26,033 bases of DNA. Origin: Oscillospiraceae bacterium. GTDB taxonomy: Bacteria > Bacillota_A > Clostridia > Oscillospirales > Oscillospiraceae. The position numbers and the translations under genes are program-made. Positions 6,061 through 14,263 of this stretch are shown piece after piece. The notes below the pieces were generated by a model. That model searched no databases. It had not been told where the DNA came from and saw only the letters and a program-made list of their open reading frames with translations. Where the stretch lies: positions 1 to 26,033 of the forward strand of contig JAFQUA010000071.1 in NCBI GenBank assembly GCA_017408725.1. Direction: 5' to 3'. The number at the start of each line of letters is the position of its first letter. Position 1 is the first letter of the stretch.

Positions 6061-7428
6061 ATGATCTATGATCTGATCGTTATCGGCGGCGGCCCCGGCG
6101 GTTATCTGGCTGCGGAAAGGGCTGCCCACGCAGGTCTGAAAACCCTGCTTTTTGAAAAGAATTCTCTTGGCGGTGTGTGCCTGAACGAAGGCTGCATCCC
6201 CTCCAAGGCTTTGCTGAACTCTGCAAAGACCTACACCCACGCCCTCCATGCTGCCGACTACGGCGTGACCTGCACCGGCGTGTCCATCGACCAGAACGCA
6301 GTCATTACCCGCAAGCGGAAGGTCGTCCGCACACTGGTTTCCGGCGTTAAGGCAAAAATGCGGGCTCACGGCGTAACCGTGGTGATGGAAGAGGCAACGA
6401 TCGAGAGCAAAACCGCCGACGGCTTTACCGTCCGCTCTGCCAGCGGCAGCTATACCGCAAAGAAGCTGATCATTGCCACCGGATCTTCCTCCGTAGTGCC
6501 GCCCATTCCCGGTGTGAAAGAGAATTTGGGCAGCTTTGTGCTGACCAACCGGGAAATTCTGGAGCAGACGGAAATCCCCGAAAAGCTGACCGTCATCGGC
6601 GGCGGCGTTATCGGTCTGGAAATGGCCGCTTACTACGGCGCTGTTGGCTCCAAGGTCACCGTCATTGAAATGTTGGACCACATCGCCGGTGCTACCGACC
6701 GGGAGATCAGCTCCATGCTCCAGAAGGAGCTGGAGAAGAACGGCGTTACCTTCCTGCTGGGTCACAAGTGCCTGAGCATGGAGCCGGGTACCGTCTGGGC
6801 GGAAGCCCCCGACGGCAAGAAGATCGCTGTTCCTGCCGACAAGGTGCTGCTGTCCATCGGCCGCCGGGCAAATGTGCAGGGTCTGGGCCTTGAGAACATC
6901 GGCGTCAACTTTGACCGGGGTATCCCCACCGACACCATGTGCCGCACCAACGTAGCCGATGTTTACGCCATTGGCGATGTCAATGGCCACCACATGCTGG
7001 CCCACACCGCTTACCGCGAAGCCGAAGTTGCTGTCAATGTGATCCTCGGCAAGAAGGATGCCATGCGCTACAACGCCAACCCCTCCGTTATCTACACCGT
7101 TCCGGAAATCGCTTCCGTGGGTCGCACCGAGGAAGAATGCAGGGAAAAGGGTATTGATTACGAAGTCAAGAAGCTTTCCATGCTGTATTCCGGCCGGTTC
7201 GTAGCGGAAAACGAGGGCGCCGACGGTCTGTGCAAGGTCATCATTGACAAGAAGCGCCGGAATATCCTGGGTGTCCACCTCATCGGCTCTTACTCCGGCG
7301 AGATCATCTGGGGCGCTGCGGAAATGATCGAGATGCAGATGCGCGTCACCGACGCCCGGCAGATCATCTTCCCCCATCCCACCGTCAGCGAGATCATCCG
7401 TGAGACCCTCTGGGAATTCCACGACTAA
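6061..7428 (+). CDS. lpdA: Dihydrolipoyl dehydrogenase-like flavoprotein disulfide reductase
   Basis: A class I pyridine-nucleotide disulfide oxidoreductase of 455 residues. It shows FAD binding at IVIGGGPGGYLAAERAA, the redox disulfide C40-LNEG-C45 in the lipoamide-dehydrogenase form GGVCLNEGCIPSK, a second Rossmann motif VIGGGVIGLEMA, the FAD motif YAIGDVNG and the C-terminal His-Glu pair in HPTVSE (H439, E444). The ATG at 6061 is preferred over an upstream in-frame TTG because AAGGAG (6047-6052) is eight bases before it. No 2-oxoacid dehydrogenase E1/E2 or glycine-cleavage genes are adjacent, so the usual lipoamide partner is not in view. The location 21 bases after trxB suggests co-transcription and a shared role in thiol redox, but the substrate is open. 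Confidence 0.85.
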   Translation: MIYDLIVIGGGPGGYLAAERAAHAGLKTLLFEKNSLGGVCLNEGCIPSKALLNSAKTYTHALHAADYGVTCTGVSIDQNAVITRKRKVVRTLVSGVKAKMRAHGVTVVMEEATIESKTADGFTVRSASGSYTAKKLIIATGSSSVVPPIPGVKENLGSFVLTNREILEQTEIPEKLTVIGGGVIGLEMAAYYGAVGSKVTVIEMLDHIAGATDREISSMLQKELEKNGVTFLLGHKCLSMEPGTVWAEAPDGKKIAVPADKVLLSIGRRANVQGLGLENIGVNFDRGIPTDTMCRTNVADVYAIGDVNGHHMLAHTAYREAEVAVNVILGKKDAMRYNANPSVIYTVPEIASVGRTEEECREKGIDYEVKKLSMLYSGRFVAENEGADGLCKVIIDKKRRNILGVHLIGSYSGEIIWGAAEMIEMQMRVTDARQIIFPHPTVSEIIRETLWEFHD

Positions 7429-7458
7429 CCATATTATTTCCCCTATTGCACACAATCC

Positions 7459-7500
7459 AACGGGCGCGCCAATCGGCGCGCCCGTTTCAATAATCTTTCT
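7459..7500 (+). terminator. Terminator after the nrd/redox cluster
   Basis: A perfect 12-bp stem (7459-7470 with 7475-7486, loop AATC) of very high GC, followed by TCAATAATCTTTCT. Confidence 0.8.
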
Positions 7501-7776
7501 GCGGCAAACTTCTGCTCCGCATATTTGCTTCCCCCAAAAGCATCCAAAACCATCATAATCTCGTGAAAATCCTGCCGGAACAGCTTCCTTTCCTGCAAAA
7601 GGAAATGTTTGTGCATTGACAAAAAGACAATTTTCATGCAAAATGACCACAAACGAAACATTTCGCTTCCCAAAAACCGGTTTAAAACCCTTGTTTTTGG
7701 CCCCGTGGACATTTGTCCGTGTATAAAAAGCACAAAACGACACAAAAAACACAGCTTTTTTTAGAGAATTATTGTG
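7501..7776. other. Non-coding stretch upstream of the opp promoter
   Basis: About 280 bases of lower-GC sequence without a convincing gene on either strand. It holds a small palindrome GGACA-TT-TGTCC (7707-7718) and several A/T-rich runs, which could be an upstream regulatory region for opp. No known operator is recognised. Confidence 0.5.
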
Positions 7777-7805
7777 TTGAAATCATAAAACAACTGTGCT
7801 ATAAT
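7777..7805 (+). promoter_or_regulatory. Sigma-A promoter of the opp operon
   Basis: TTGAAA (7777-7782) and a perfect TATAAT (7800-7805) are 17 bp apart. The leader is about 100 bases long. Confidence 0.85.
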
Positions 7806-7909
7806 CTCTTAATACAGCAAACTTATCATAATACCCTCACAGCCTGCATCCGTCCCTTGGTTTATGGGCTGTGGTCAAAGGGGTTCTTGGTGAAGAAAGG
7901 AAAGACAGT

Positions 7910-8839
7910 ATGAATTCCAAGACTCTGTTATACATTTTAAAAAGAATTGCACTGGCAATCTTGACGGTTTGGATCGTCATTACCGTGACCTTTTTTGTCA
8001 CTCGTGCGGTACCTGGCGGCCCCTTCCTTGGCGAGAAGGCTCTTTCTGCGGAGGCAGAAGCAGCTCTGAAGGCTAAGTACGGCCTGGATAAGCCGGTATT
8101 TGAGCAGTACACCACTTACCTGAAGGATATTGTTACCAAGCTGGACTTTGGTCCTTCCCTGAAGAACCGCGGCCGTACCGTTATAGACATCATCTCCAGC
8201 GGCATGAAGGTCTCCGTAAAGCTGGGTGTGATCGCTGCTGCCTTCGCCACCGTGACCGGCATTGTGCTGGGCGCTATTGCTGCGCTGCGCCGGAATAAGT
8301 TTATCGATAAGATCATCATGGTCATTACCACCGCGTTCGTCTCCATGCCCTCCTTTATTATGGGTACGCTATTATTGCTGCTATTTGCGCTGGTGCTCCA
8401 ATGGGTACCCGCCAACGGCGCAATGGAAGGCGGTCTGATTCTGCCCATTGTCACCCTGGCACTGTATCCCACCGCTTATATCACCCGTCTGACCCGCTCC
8501 TCCATGCTGGATGTTCTTGGTCAGGATTATATCCGTACCGCCCGGGCTAAGGGCGTGTCCGGAGTGAAGATCATCTTCGGTCATGCACTGAAGAACTCTC
8601 TGATCCCTGTCATCACCTACTTAGGACCCATGCTGGCATACATTGTTACCGGTTCTCTGGTTGTGGAGCAGATCTTCGCTGTTAACGGTATCGGCCGCGC
8701 TTTCGTCGGCTCTATTACCGACCGTGACTATCCCCTGATCATGGGTACCACCATCGTGCTGGCAACCCTGATCGTTTTTATGAATCTGGTCAGCGACATT
8801 ATGTACAAGGTCGTCGATCCCAGAATTACTCTGGAGTAA
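7910..8839 (+). CDS. oppB: Oligopeptide ABC transporter permease OppB
   Basis: One of two membrane subunits that form the channel of an OppABCDF peptide importer. The 309-residue protein opens with ILKRIALAILTVWIVITVTFFVTRAVPGGPF, the conserved first helix of OppB/DppB, then has about five more membrane spans. The coupling (EAA-like) loop that contacts the ATPases is the TARAKGVSGVKIIFGHALKNS region. The start at 7910 has AAAGGA eight bases upstream; an earlier GTG frame at 7871 would add 13 charged residues without a ribosome site. First gene of oppBCDFA, 12 bases before oppC. Confidence 0.93.
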   Translation: MNSKTLLYILKRIALAILTVWIVITVTFFVTRAVPGGPFLGEKALSAEAEAALKAKYGLDKPVFEQYTTYLKDIVTKLDFGPSLKNRGRTVIDIISSGMKVSVKLGVIAAAFATVTGIVLGAIAALRRNKFIDKIIMVITTAFVSMPSFIMGTLLLLLFALVLQWVPANGAMEGGLILPIVTLALYPTAYITRLTRSSMLDVLGQDYIRTARAKGVSGVKIIFGHALKNSLIPVITYLGPMLAYIVTGSLVVEQIFAVNGIGRAFVGSITDRDYPLIMGTTIVLATLIVFMNLVSDIMYKVVDPRITLE

Positions 8840-8851
8840 GGAGGAGCATCC

Positions 8852-9919
8852 ATGCAGATAAGGAAATTCCCCTACCTGTCCATGCACGTGAATGTGGACG
8901 ATTTCATCCCGGCTACCGATGCGGAAAAAGAATATATGGTGCAGATGCGCCCCTCCAGCACCTTCTTTAAGGACGGCGTGAAGCGCCTGCTGAAGAACAA
9001 GATCGCCACCGTCAGCTTTTTCATCGTGGTGCTGATCACTCTGACTTCTATTTTCCTGCCCATGTTCTGGCCCTATTCCTACGACCAGATGCTGGGTGTT
9101 ACCCCCGGCCGACCCGTAGACCCCTCTTTCAACAATCTGTCGCCTTTTAAATACGGTACCACGGAACAGCGGTGGATCGAAGAAGGCCAGTTCGTCTTCC
9201 CCCACATTTTTGGCACCGACTCTCAGGGCCGTGACTACTTTATCCGTGTGGTCTACGGTGCAAGAATCTCTCTGGCTGTCGGTTTCTTCGCCAGTATCAT
9301 CGTGCTGATCATCGGCATGACCGTTGGCTCCATTGCCGGTTATATCGGCGGCAAGGTGGATATTATCATCATGCGTATCGTGGATATTATCTACTCTCTG
9401 CCCGATACTTTGATGGTCATTCTGCTTGCCGCGGTTATGAAGGTCGCCTTGGGCGATGCCATTGAAGGCACAATTTTAGCAAGCCTTGGCGCGAATATGA
9501 TCAGTCTGTTCCTGGTGTTTGCCCTGCTGTACTGGGTTTCCATGTCCCGTCTGATCCGCGGGCAGATCCTGTCTTTGCGTGAGCAGGAGTATGTGCTGGC
9601 CGCCAAGTCTGCCGGCGCAAAGCCCTCCTGGATCATTCGCAAGCACCTGATTCCCAACTGCATCAGCGTGGTCATTATCTCCACCGCTCTGCAGATCCCC
9701 TCCGCAATTTTCACCGAGAGCTACCTGTCTTTCCTTGGCTTGGGTGTTAACGCTCCCATGCCCTCCCTCGGCTCTCTGGCTTCCGATGCCCTGAACGGCA
9801 TCACCTCTTACCCCTCTCGTCTTGTGATCCCTGCAGTCGTGATCAGTCTGATCGTGCTGTCTCTGAACCTGTTTGGCGACGGCCTGCGCGACGCATTCGA
9901 TCCCAAACTGAAGAACTAA
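8852..9919 (+). CDS. oppC: Oligopeptide ABC transporter permease OppC
   Basis: Second channel subunit of the peptide importer (355 residues). A soluble N-terminal stretch of ~50 residues precedes the first membrane span (TVSFFIVVLITLTSIFL). An extracytoplasmic segment ends in the family motif FGTDSQGRDYF. The permease core has five further spans, with the coupling loop at LAAKSAGAKPSWIIRKHLIPN and the typical ESYLSFLGLGVNAPMPSLG stretch. GGAGG precedes the ATG. Confidence 0.93.
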   Translation: MQIRKFPYLSMHVNVDDFIPATDAEKEYMVQMRPSSTFFKDGVKRLLKNKIATVSFFIVVLITLTSIFLPMFWPYSYDQMLGVTPGRPVDPSFNNLSPFKYGTTEQRWIEEGQFVFPHIFGTDSQGRDYFIRVVYGARISLAVGFFASIIVLIIGMTVGSIAGYIGGKVDIIIMRIVDIIYSLPDTLMVILLAAVMKVALGDAIEGTILASLGANMISLFLVFALLYWVSMSRLIRGQILSLREQEYVLAAKSAGAKPSWIIRKHLIPNCISVVIISTALQIPSAIFTESYLSFLGLGVNAPMPSLGSLASDALNGITSYPSRLVIPAVVISLIVLSLNLFGDGLRDAFDPKLKN

Positions 9920-9937
9920 TGAAAGGATCGTTAAGTT

Positions 9938-10927
9938 ATGGCATTACTTGAAGTGCGCGACCTGCACACTGCCTTTACAACCCCTGCGGGTACTGTTAAT
10001 GCGGTTAACGGCGTGTCCTTTAATCTGGAGCGCGGCAAAGTCCTTGGTATCGTGGGCGAATCCGGCTCCGGTAAATCCGTTACCGCTTACTCCATCATGC
10101 AGATTCTGGAAAAGAACGGTCAGATCGTCTCCGGCTCCATTAAGGTGGACGGCCAGGAGCTGGTCGGTGCCGGCGAGAAGGTCATGAAGACCGTCCGCGG
10201 CAACAAGGTTTCCATCATTTTCCAGGACCCCATGACCTCTCTGAACCCCACCTATACCATCGGCCATCAGCTGGTGGAAGCCATCGTTTTGCATACCTCC
10301 CGCAATAAGAAGGAGTCTTATGAGCGTGCTGTGGAGATGCTGCGGCTCGTCAACATCAACGAACCGGAAAAGCGCATGAAGCAGTACCCCTTTGAGTTCT
10401 CCGGCGGTATGCGTCAGCGTATCATGATTGCAATGGCACTGGCCTGCGAGCCTGATATTCTGATCGCCGACGAACCCACCACCGCGCTGGACGTTACCAT
10501 TCAGGCCCAGATTCTGGAACTGATGCAGAGCCTTCAGAAGGAACTGGGTATGGCAATTATCATGATTACCCATGACCTGGGCGTTGTGGCCCAGATGTGT
10601 GACGAAGTGATCGTCATGTATGCCGGTTCCATTTGTGAGCAGGGCACTGCCGACGAGATCTTCTATAACCCCCGCCACGAGTATACCAAGGGGCTGATGC
10701 GTTCCATTCCCACCGTCAATAACGACGACGAGAAGCTGGAGCCCATCTCCGGTACCCCCATCGACCTTCTGAATATGCCCGCCGGCTGTCCCTTTGCCCC
10801 CCGCTGCGATGCCGCTATGAAGATCTGTATGCGTGAGCGCTGCCCCTGTATGGAGATCAATGACGACCACGCCGCAGCTTGCTGGGTCAATGTAAAGAAA
10901 GAAATGGAAGGCGGTGAGGAAGCATGA
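9938..10927 (+). CDS. oppD: Oligopeptide ABC transporter ATPase OppD
   Basis: Cytoplasmic ATPase of the peptide importer (329 residues). Walker A GESGSGKS is at 40-47, the signature FSGGMRQR begins at F154, Walker B runs into DEPTTALD from D178, and the switch histidine lies in ITHDLG. The C-terminal extension with clustered cysteines ([20 protein letters not shown]) is typical of Opp/Dpp ATPases, some of which bind an iron-sulfur cluster there. GAAAGGA lies before the ATG. The stop codon overlaps the oppF start as ATGA, indicating translational coupling. Confidence 0.94.
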   Translation: MALLEVRDLHTAFTTPAGTVNAVNGVSFNLERGKVLGIVGESGSGKSVTAYSIMQILEKNGQIVSGSIKVDGQELVGAGEKVMKTVRGNKVSIIFQDPMTSLNPTYTIGHQLVEAIVLHTSRNKKESYERAVEMLRLVNINEPEKRMKQYPFEFSGGMRQRIMIAMALACEPDILIADEPTTALDVTIQAQILELMQSLQKELGMAIIMITHDLGVVAQMCDEVIVMYAGSICEQGTADEIFYNPRHEYTKGLMRSIPTVNNDDEKLEPISGTPIDLLNMPAGCPFAPRCDAAMKICMRERCPCMEINDDHAAACWVNVKKEMEGGEEA

Positions 10928-11907
10928 GCAATGTAGAGAAGCTGGTTGAGATAAAAAACCTGAAAGAATACTTCAACATCAATACCGGTATGTTTTCCTC
11001 CAAGCCTCTGAAGGCCGTTGACGATGTCTCCTTTGCGATCCGCAAGGGCGAGACCTTGGGTCTTGTCGGTGAATCCGGCTGCGGTAAAACCACCGTTGGC
11101 CGTACCCTGCTGCACCTATATAAGCCCACCGCCGGAGAAATCTGGTTTAAGGGCAAGAAAATTGAAACTCCCCACGATATTGTCGAGTTTCGTAAGAAGA
11201 CCGCAATGGTTTTCCAGGACCCGTATTCCTCTTTGAACCCCAGAATGACCGTATCCGACATCATCGGCGAGCCTCTGGATGTACACAAGATGTACGCAGA
11301 TAAGCAGGAACGCATGGAAAAGATCCTGGCCATGATGGAAAAGGTGGGTCTGAACTCCGAGCACGCCAGCCGGTATGCCCACGAATTCTCCGGCGGTCAG
11401 CGGCAGCGTATCGGCATTGCCCGTTCTCTGGTCACCAACCCCGAATTCGTTGTGTGTGACGAGCCCGTTTCCGCATTGGATGTTTCCATCCAGGCCCAGG
11501 TCATCAATATGTTCGATGAGCTGCAGAGCGAGATGGATCTAACCTATCTGTTCATTGCCCATGACCTGCTGGTTGTCCGTCACATTTCCGACCGGATTGC
11601 TGTTATGTATCTGGGCAAACTGGTGGAGTTGGCCGATGCCAAGGAAATCTACGATCACCCCCTGCATCCCTACTCCAAGAGCCTGATGTCCGCTGTGCCC
11701 GTGCCCGATCCCAAGGTGGCAAGAAGCAACCAGCGCGTGGTGCTCCACGGCGACATCCCCAGCCCCTTGAATGCACCCTCCGGCTGTCCCTTCCGTACCC
11801 GCTGCCCCTACGCATGCGATGCCTGCGCAGAGTCCATGCCCGAGCTGAAGGAACTGTCCTCCGGTCACTTCGTTGCCTGCCACAGAGCAGAGGAGATCAA
11901 CGGCTAA
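10924..11907 (+). CDS. oppF: Oligopeptide ABC transporter ATPase OppF
   Basis: Partner ATPase that pairs with OppD (327 residues). Walker A GESGCGKT is at 49-56, the signature FSGGQRQR starts at F155, Walker B is followed by CDEPVSALD, and the H-loop is IAHDL. The C terminus again carries the cysteine-containing Opp tail ([14 protein letters not shown]). The ATG overlaps the oppD stop by four bases. Confidence 0.94.
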   Translation: MSNVEKLVEIKNLKEYFNINTGMFSSKPLKAVDDVSFAIRKGETLGLVGESGCGKTTVGRTLLHLYKPTAGEIWFKGKKIETPHDIVEFRKKTAMVFQDPYSSLNPRMTVSDIIGEPLDVHKMYADKQERMEKILAMMEKVGLNSEHASRYAHEFSGGQRQRIGIARSLVTNPEFVVCDEPVSALDVSIQAQVINMFDELQSEMDLTYLFIAHDLLVVRHISDRIAVMYLGKLVELADAKEIYDHPLHPYSKSLMSAVPVPDPKVARSNQRVVLHGDIPSPLNAPSGCPFRTRCPYACDACAESMPELKELSSGHFVACHRAEEING

Positions 11908-12000
11908 GCGGCGAATTGCCGCGCTGTCATCTTGAAGATGGCAGTTACATACTTTGTTTCGTCCCTGTTTTTTGGTGTGCCGTACCAAAAACGGGTATGA
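11908..12000 (+). promoter_or_regulatory. Hairpin cluster between oppF and oppA
   Basis: The 147-base gap contains three inverted repeats: GCGGC/GCCGC (11908-11922), CTGTCATCT/AGATGGCAG (11924-11944, one wobble) and a longer imperfect one, CCCTGTTTTTTGG with CCAAAAACGGG, from about 11965 to 11996. None has a clean T tract. They may act as processing or stability elements that raise oppA transcript over the transporter genes, as is common for binding proteins. Confidence 0.45.
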
Positions 12001-12054
12001 ATATATTTGCGAAGAAGAATTCCCACCTCAAATTCAAGAAAGGAAAATGAAAAG

Positions 12055-13845
12055 ATGAAGAAACTATTCGCATTGCTTCTGGTTGTTGTGATGGTTCTGA
12101 GCCTGGCTGCTTGCGGCCCTGCCCAAACCACTAACCAGAACGCATCCACCGCTACCGTAAAACCCACCACCCCCGAAGAGATCGAGGCTGCTAACGCCGA
12201 GATCCGTTACGCTCTGGGCCTGCTCCTGGACCGTAACTACATCGTTGAGTCTGTCGCTCAGGGCGGCCAGACTCCCGCTAACACTTTCGTTGCTGACGGC
12301 ATGGCCGACTCCAACGGCGGTAACTTTGCTCTGAACTCCAACGGAGGCAAGGGCTACTACAGCGTCGACAAGGCTGACTTCCAGAAGAACTTTGACGAGG
12401 CTGTCACCATCCTGAAGAAGTACTACGACTTTGACGGCACCAAGTTCATCAACGCTCCTACTGTGAAGTACCTGTACAACACCAGCGAATCTCATAAGGT
12501 TATCGGCGAGTACATTCAGAGCGCTCTGGCTACCGTGGGCATCACCATGACCATGGAGAACCAGGAGTGGGCTACCTTCCTGAATACCCGTAAGGACGGT
12601 CAGTACTCTGTTGCCCGTAACGGCTGGGTTGCTGACTACACCGATCCCATCTGCTTCCTGGATATGTGGATCTCCGGTTCCGGCAACAACGACGTGCAGT
12701 TTGGCAAGGGCGCACACGCTAATCTGAAGATCTACGACCTGGACCTGACCTCCTTCGGTCTGGACATCAAGGTTGAGAACGGCACTTGGGCTGAGACCTA
12801 CGACGTTCTGATCGCTGAGATCAAGAAGTGTTCCGACATGGATAAGCGTTACTCCATGATGCACCTGGCAGAGGATATGCTGATGGCCACCGGCTGCCTG
12901 ACTCCCGTATACTACTACACCGACCTGTACATGGCCAGCTCCAAGCTCGAAGGCTTCTACTCCATCCCCTTGGGCTACAAGTTCTTCCAGAACACTAAGC
13001 TGGACGGCAAGACCGATTCTCTGCCTGTGTGCCTGGCTTCCGAGCCCGACACTCTGGATCCCGCTCTGAACTCCGCTGTTGACGGCGCTACCATGCTGGT
13101 CCACCTGTTCGCAGGTCTGGCTAAGTGGCAGCAGAACGAAGACGGCACTCTGAGCGTTGTTGCTGACTGCGCTACCGCTCTGCCCGAGGGTAAGGTTAAC
13201 GACGACGGCACCGTTACCTACACCTACACCCTGAAGGACGGCCTGAAGTGGTCCGACGGCAAGGCTATGTCCGCTAAGGACTTCGAGTTCGCATGGAAGC
13301 GCGCTGCTTCTGCTGAGCTGGGCGCTGACTACGGCTACATGTTCGACGTCATTAAGGGCTTCGATGTTGATAAGAGCTGCGCTACTGAAGAATTTGCAGT
13401 CAAGGCTCTGGACGACAAGACCCTGGAGGTCACTCTCAAGAACGCTGTTTCCTACTGGAACGAGCTGTTGGCATTCCCCACCTACTTCCCCGTCCGCGAG
13501 GATGTTGTGAAGAACGAGGCATGGGCAACTGATCCCTCCACCTTTGTCTGCAACGGTGCTTACAAGATCACTGCATGGGAGCATGATTCCCTGATCACCA
13601 TGAGCAAGAACCAGAACTACCACGGCAGCGCTACCATGAATGAGCTGAAGTTCTATCTGTCTGATGATGCTAACAACATGCTGACCAACTTCAAGAACGG
13701 TGACTGGGCTCTGATCGACGATGTTCCCACCAACGAGATCTCTTCTCTGAAGACCCAGTATCCCAACGAGTTTGTGATCGCTGGTCAGATCGGTACCTAC
13801 TATGTTTGCTGGAATGTCAACGAGAACCTGCTGCCCAAGGCTTAA
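12055..13845 (+). CDS. oppA: Peptide-binding lipoprotein, OppA family, circularly permuted
   Basis: Extracellular substrate-binding lipoprotein of the adjacent Opp importer (596 residues). A lipoprotein signal peptide (MKKLFALLLVVVMVLSLAAC, lipid-modified C20) is followed by a Thr/Asn/Gln-rich linker. The order of the mature protein is reversed. Residues ~40-315 match the C-terminal half of the SBP_bac_5 family: IRYALGLLLDRNYIVE, then NTSESHKVIGEYIQ, NQEWATFLNTRK and GWVADYTDPICFLD. Residues ~322-596 match the N-terminal half: LPVCLASEPDTLDPALNS, GLKWSDGKAMSAKDFEFAWKR, then FVCNGAYKITAW, ending at TYYVCWNVNENLLPKA. That end is the segment that normally runs directly into the IRYALGLLLDR part. 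The start is chosen for the signal peptide and AAAGGA upstream. It is last in oppBCDFA. The frame is intact, so it appears functional; an assembly join is the alternative. Confidence 0.92.
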   Translation: MKKLFALLLVVVMVLSLAACGPAQTTNQNASTATVKPTTPEEIEAANAEIRYALGLLLDRNYIVESVAQGGQTPANTFVADGMADSNGGNFALNSNGGKGYYSVDKADFQKNFDEAVTILKKYYDFDGTKFINAPTVKYLYNTSESHKVIGEYIQSALATVGITMTMENQEWATFLNTRKDGQYSVARNGWVADYTDPICFLDMWISGSGNNDVQFGKGAHANLKIYDLDLTSFGLDIKVENGTWAETYDVLIAEIKKCSDMDKRYSMMHLAEDMLMATGCLTPVYYYTDLYMASSKLEGFYSIPLGYKFFQNTKLDGKTDSLPVCLASEPDTLDPALNSAVDGATMLVHLFAGLAKWQQNEDGTLSVVADCATALPEGKVNDDGTVTYTYTLKDGLKWSDGKAMSAKDFEFAWKRAASAELGADYGYMFDVIKGFDVDKSCATEEFAVKALDDKTLEVTLKNAVSYWNELLAFPTYFPVREDVVKNEAWATDPSTFVCNGAYKITAWEHDSLITMSKNQNYHGSATMNELKFYLSDDANNMLTNFKNGDWALIDDVPTNEISSLKTQYPNEFVIAGQIGTYYVCWNVNENLLPKA

Positions 13846-13935
13846 TCGCCTGCGCGCTGCTTGTTGAATTAAATATCAAGCGATCCCCACCTTCTTGGTG
13901 ACCGGAACCAGTAAAACTGGACAATAGACAAAACA

Positions 13936-13969
13936 CCCCCTCATGTAGGATAAAAACTACATGGGGGGG
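13936..13969. terminator. Hairpin after oppA, possibly an element end
   Basis: CCCCCTCATGTAG (13936-13948) pairs with CTACATGGGGGG (starting 13957) for 13 bp with one G-U wobble around an A-rich loop. On the plus strand there is no T tract; on the minus strand TGTTTTGTC follows. It could end oppA transcripts or be the left end of the decayed element beside it. Confidence 0.45.
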
Positions 13970-13982
13970 GTAATTGCATGGC

Positions 13983-14159
13983 ATGACAGGATCAAGAGAA
14001 AAGCAACTGTTGAAATAGATTAACGAGATGTTAGAAACAGGAATGACATAGAGGGAAGTAGAGGATGAATTAGGACAGACAGGACTTACGGCTACAGATG
14101 TGTCTGGAAATGGCTGAAAGACAGATACATCCGGAATAAAACCGGAGTGGCGCAGCGTT
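13983..14159 (+). pseudogene. Decayed transposase fragment (helix-turn-helix part)
   Basis: From ATG 13983 the frame reads MTGSREKQLLK, stop, INEMLETGMT, stop, REVEDELGQTG. This is a typical transposase or recombinase helix-turn-helix start interrupted by two TAG codons where CAG (Gln) would fit. Near 14085 the likeness shifts frame to YGYRCVWKWLKDRYIR, which ends at TAG 14154-14156. Two nonsense changes and a frameshift in about 60 codons mean it is dead. The family (IS3 or IS30 type) cannot be settled from this piece. Confidence 0.45.
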
Positions 14160-14177
14160 AGCGGTGCCACTCCGGTT
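14140..14177. terminator. Strong hairpin in the oppA / ligase intergenic region
   Basis: AACCGGAGTGGC (14140-14151) is perfectly complementary to GCCACTCCGGTT (14166-14177). It lies between two convergent genes and could stop transcription from either side, although neither strand has a clean T run. Confidence 0.5.
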
Positions 14178-14263
14178 AATACTTAATATTTCCTGACTGG
14201 GGACTTTTTTATGCTGTCCATACAAATTGGGTCAGTTCAGCATTCGAAAGGGGCGGATCTATG

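Larger units (their letters stand above)
13846..14263. other. Intergenic region with mobile-element debris between convergent genes
   Basis: This 418-base gap separates convergent oppA and the ligase-fusion gene. Besides the two hairpins and the transposase relic there is no open gene. The base composition is more A-rich than the flanking genes, in keeping with an inserted and decayed element. Confidence 0.6.

Noticed and set aside
6061..7428. The lipoamide-dehydrogenase-like gene as part of a pyruvate dehydrogenase or glycine-cleavage cluster
   Set aside because: No E1, E2, lipoyl protein or gcv genes are adjacent; the neighbours are the ribonucleotide reductase genes.
7616..7644. TTGACA followed by CAAAAT 17 bp later, as a second opp promoter
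   Set aside because: The -10 is poor. The site at 7777-7805 has a perfect TATAAT and is closer to the gene.
5026..7752. A 908-codon open frame antisense to the two flavoprotein genes
   Set aside because: It spans two well-supported genes on the other strand plus their terminator and shows only shadow-type composition.
11908..11996. The hairpins between oppF and oppA as a terminator separating oppA from the operon
   Set aside because: None has a T tract, and no clear promoter follows, so oppA is kept in the operon.
12064..13623. A 519-codon open frame antisense to oppA
   Set aside because: Same shadow pattern; oppA has a signal peptide, ribosome site and family motifs on the plus strand.
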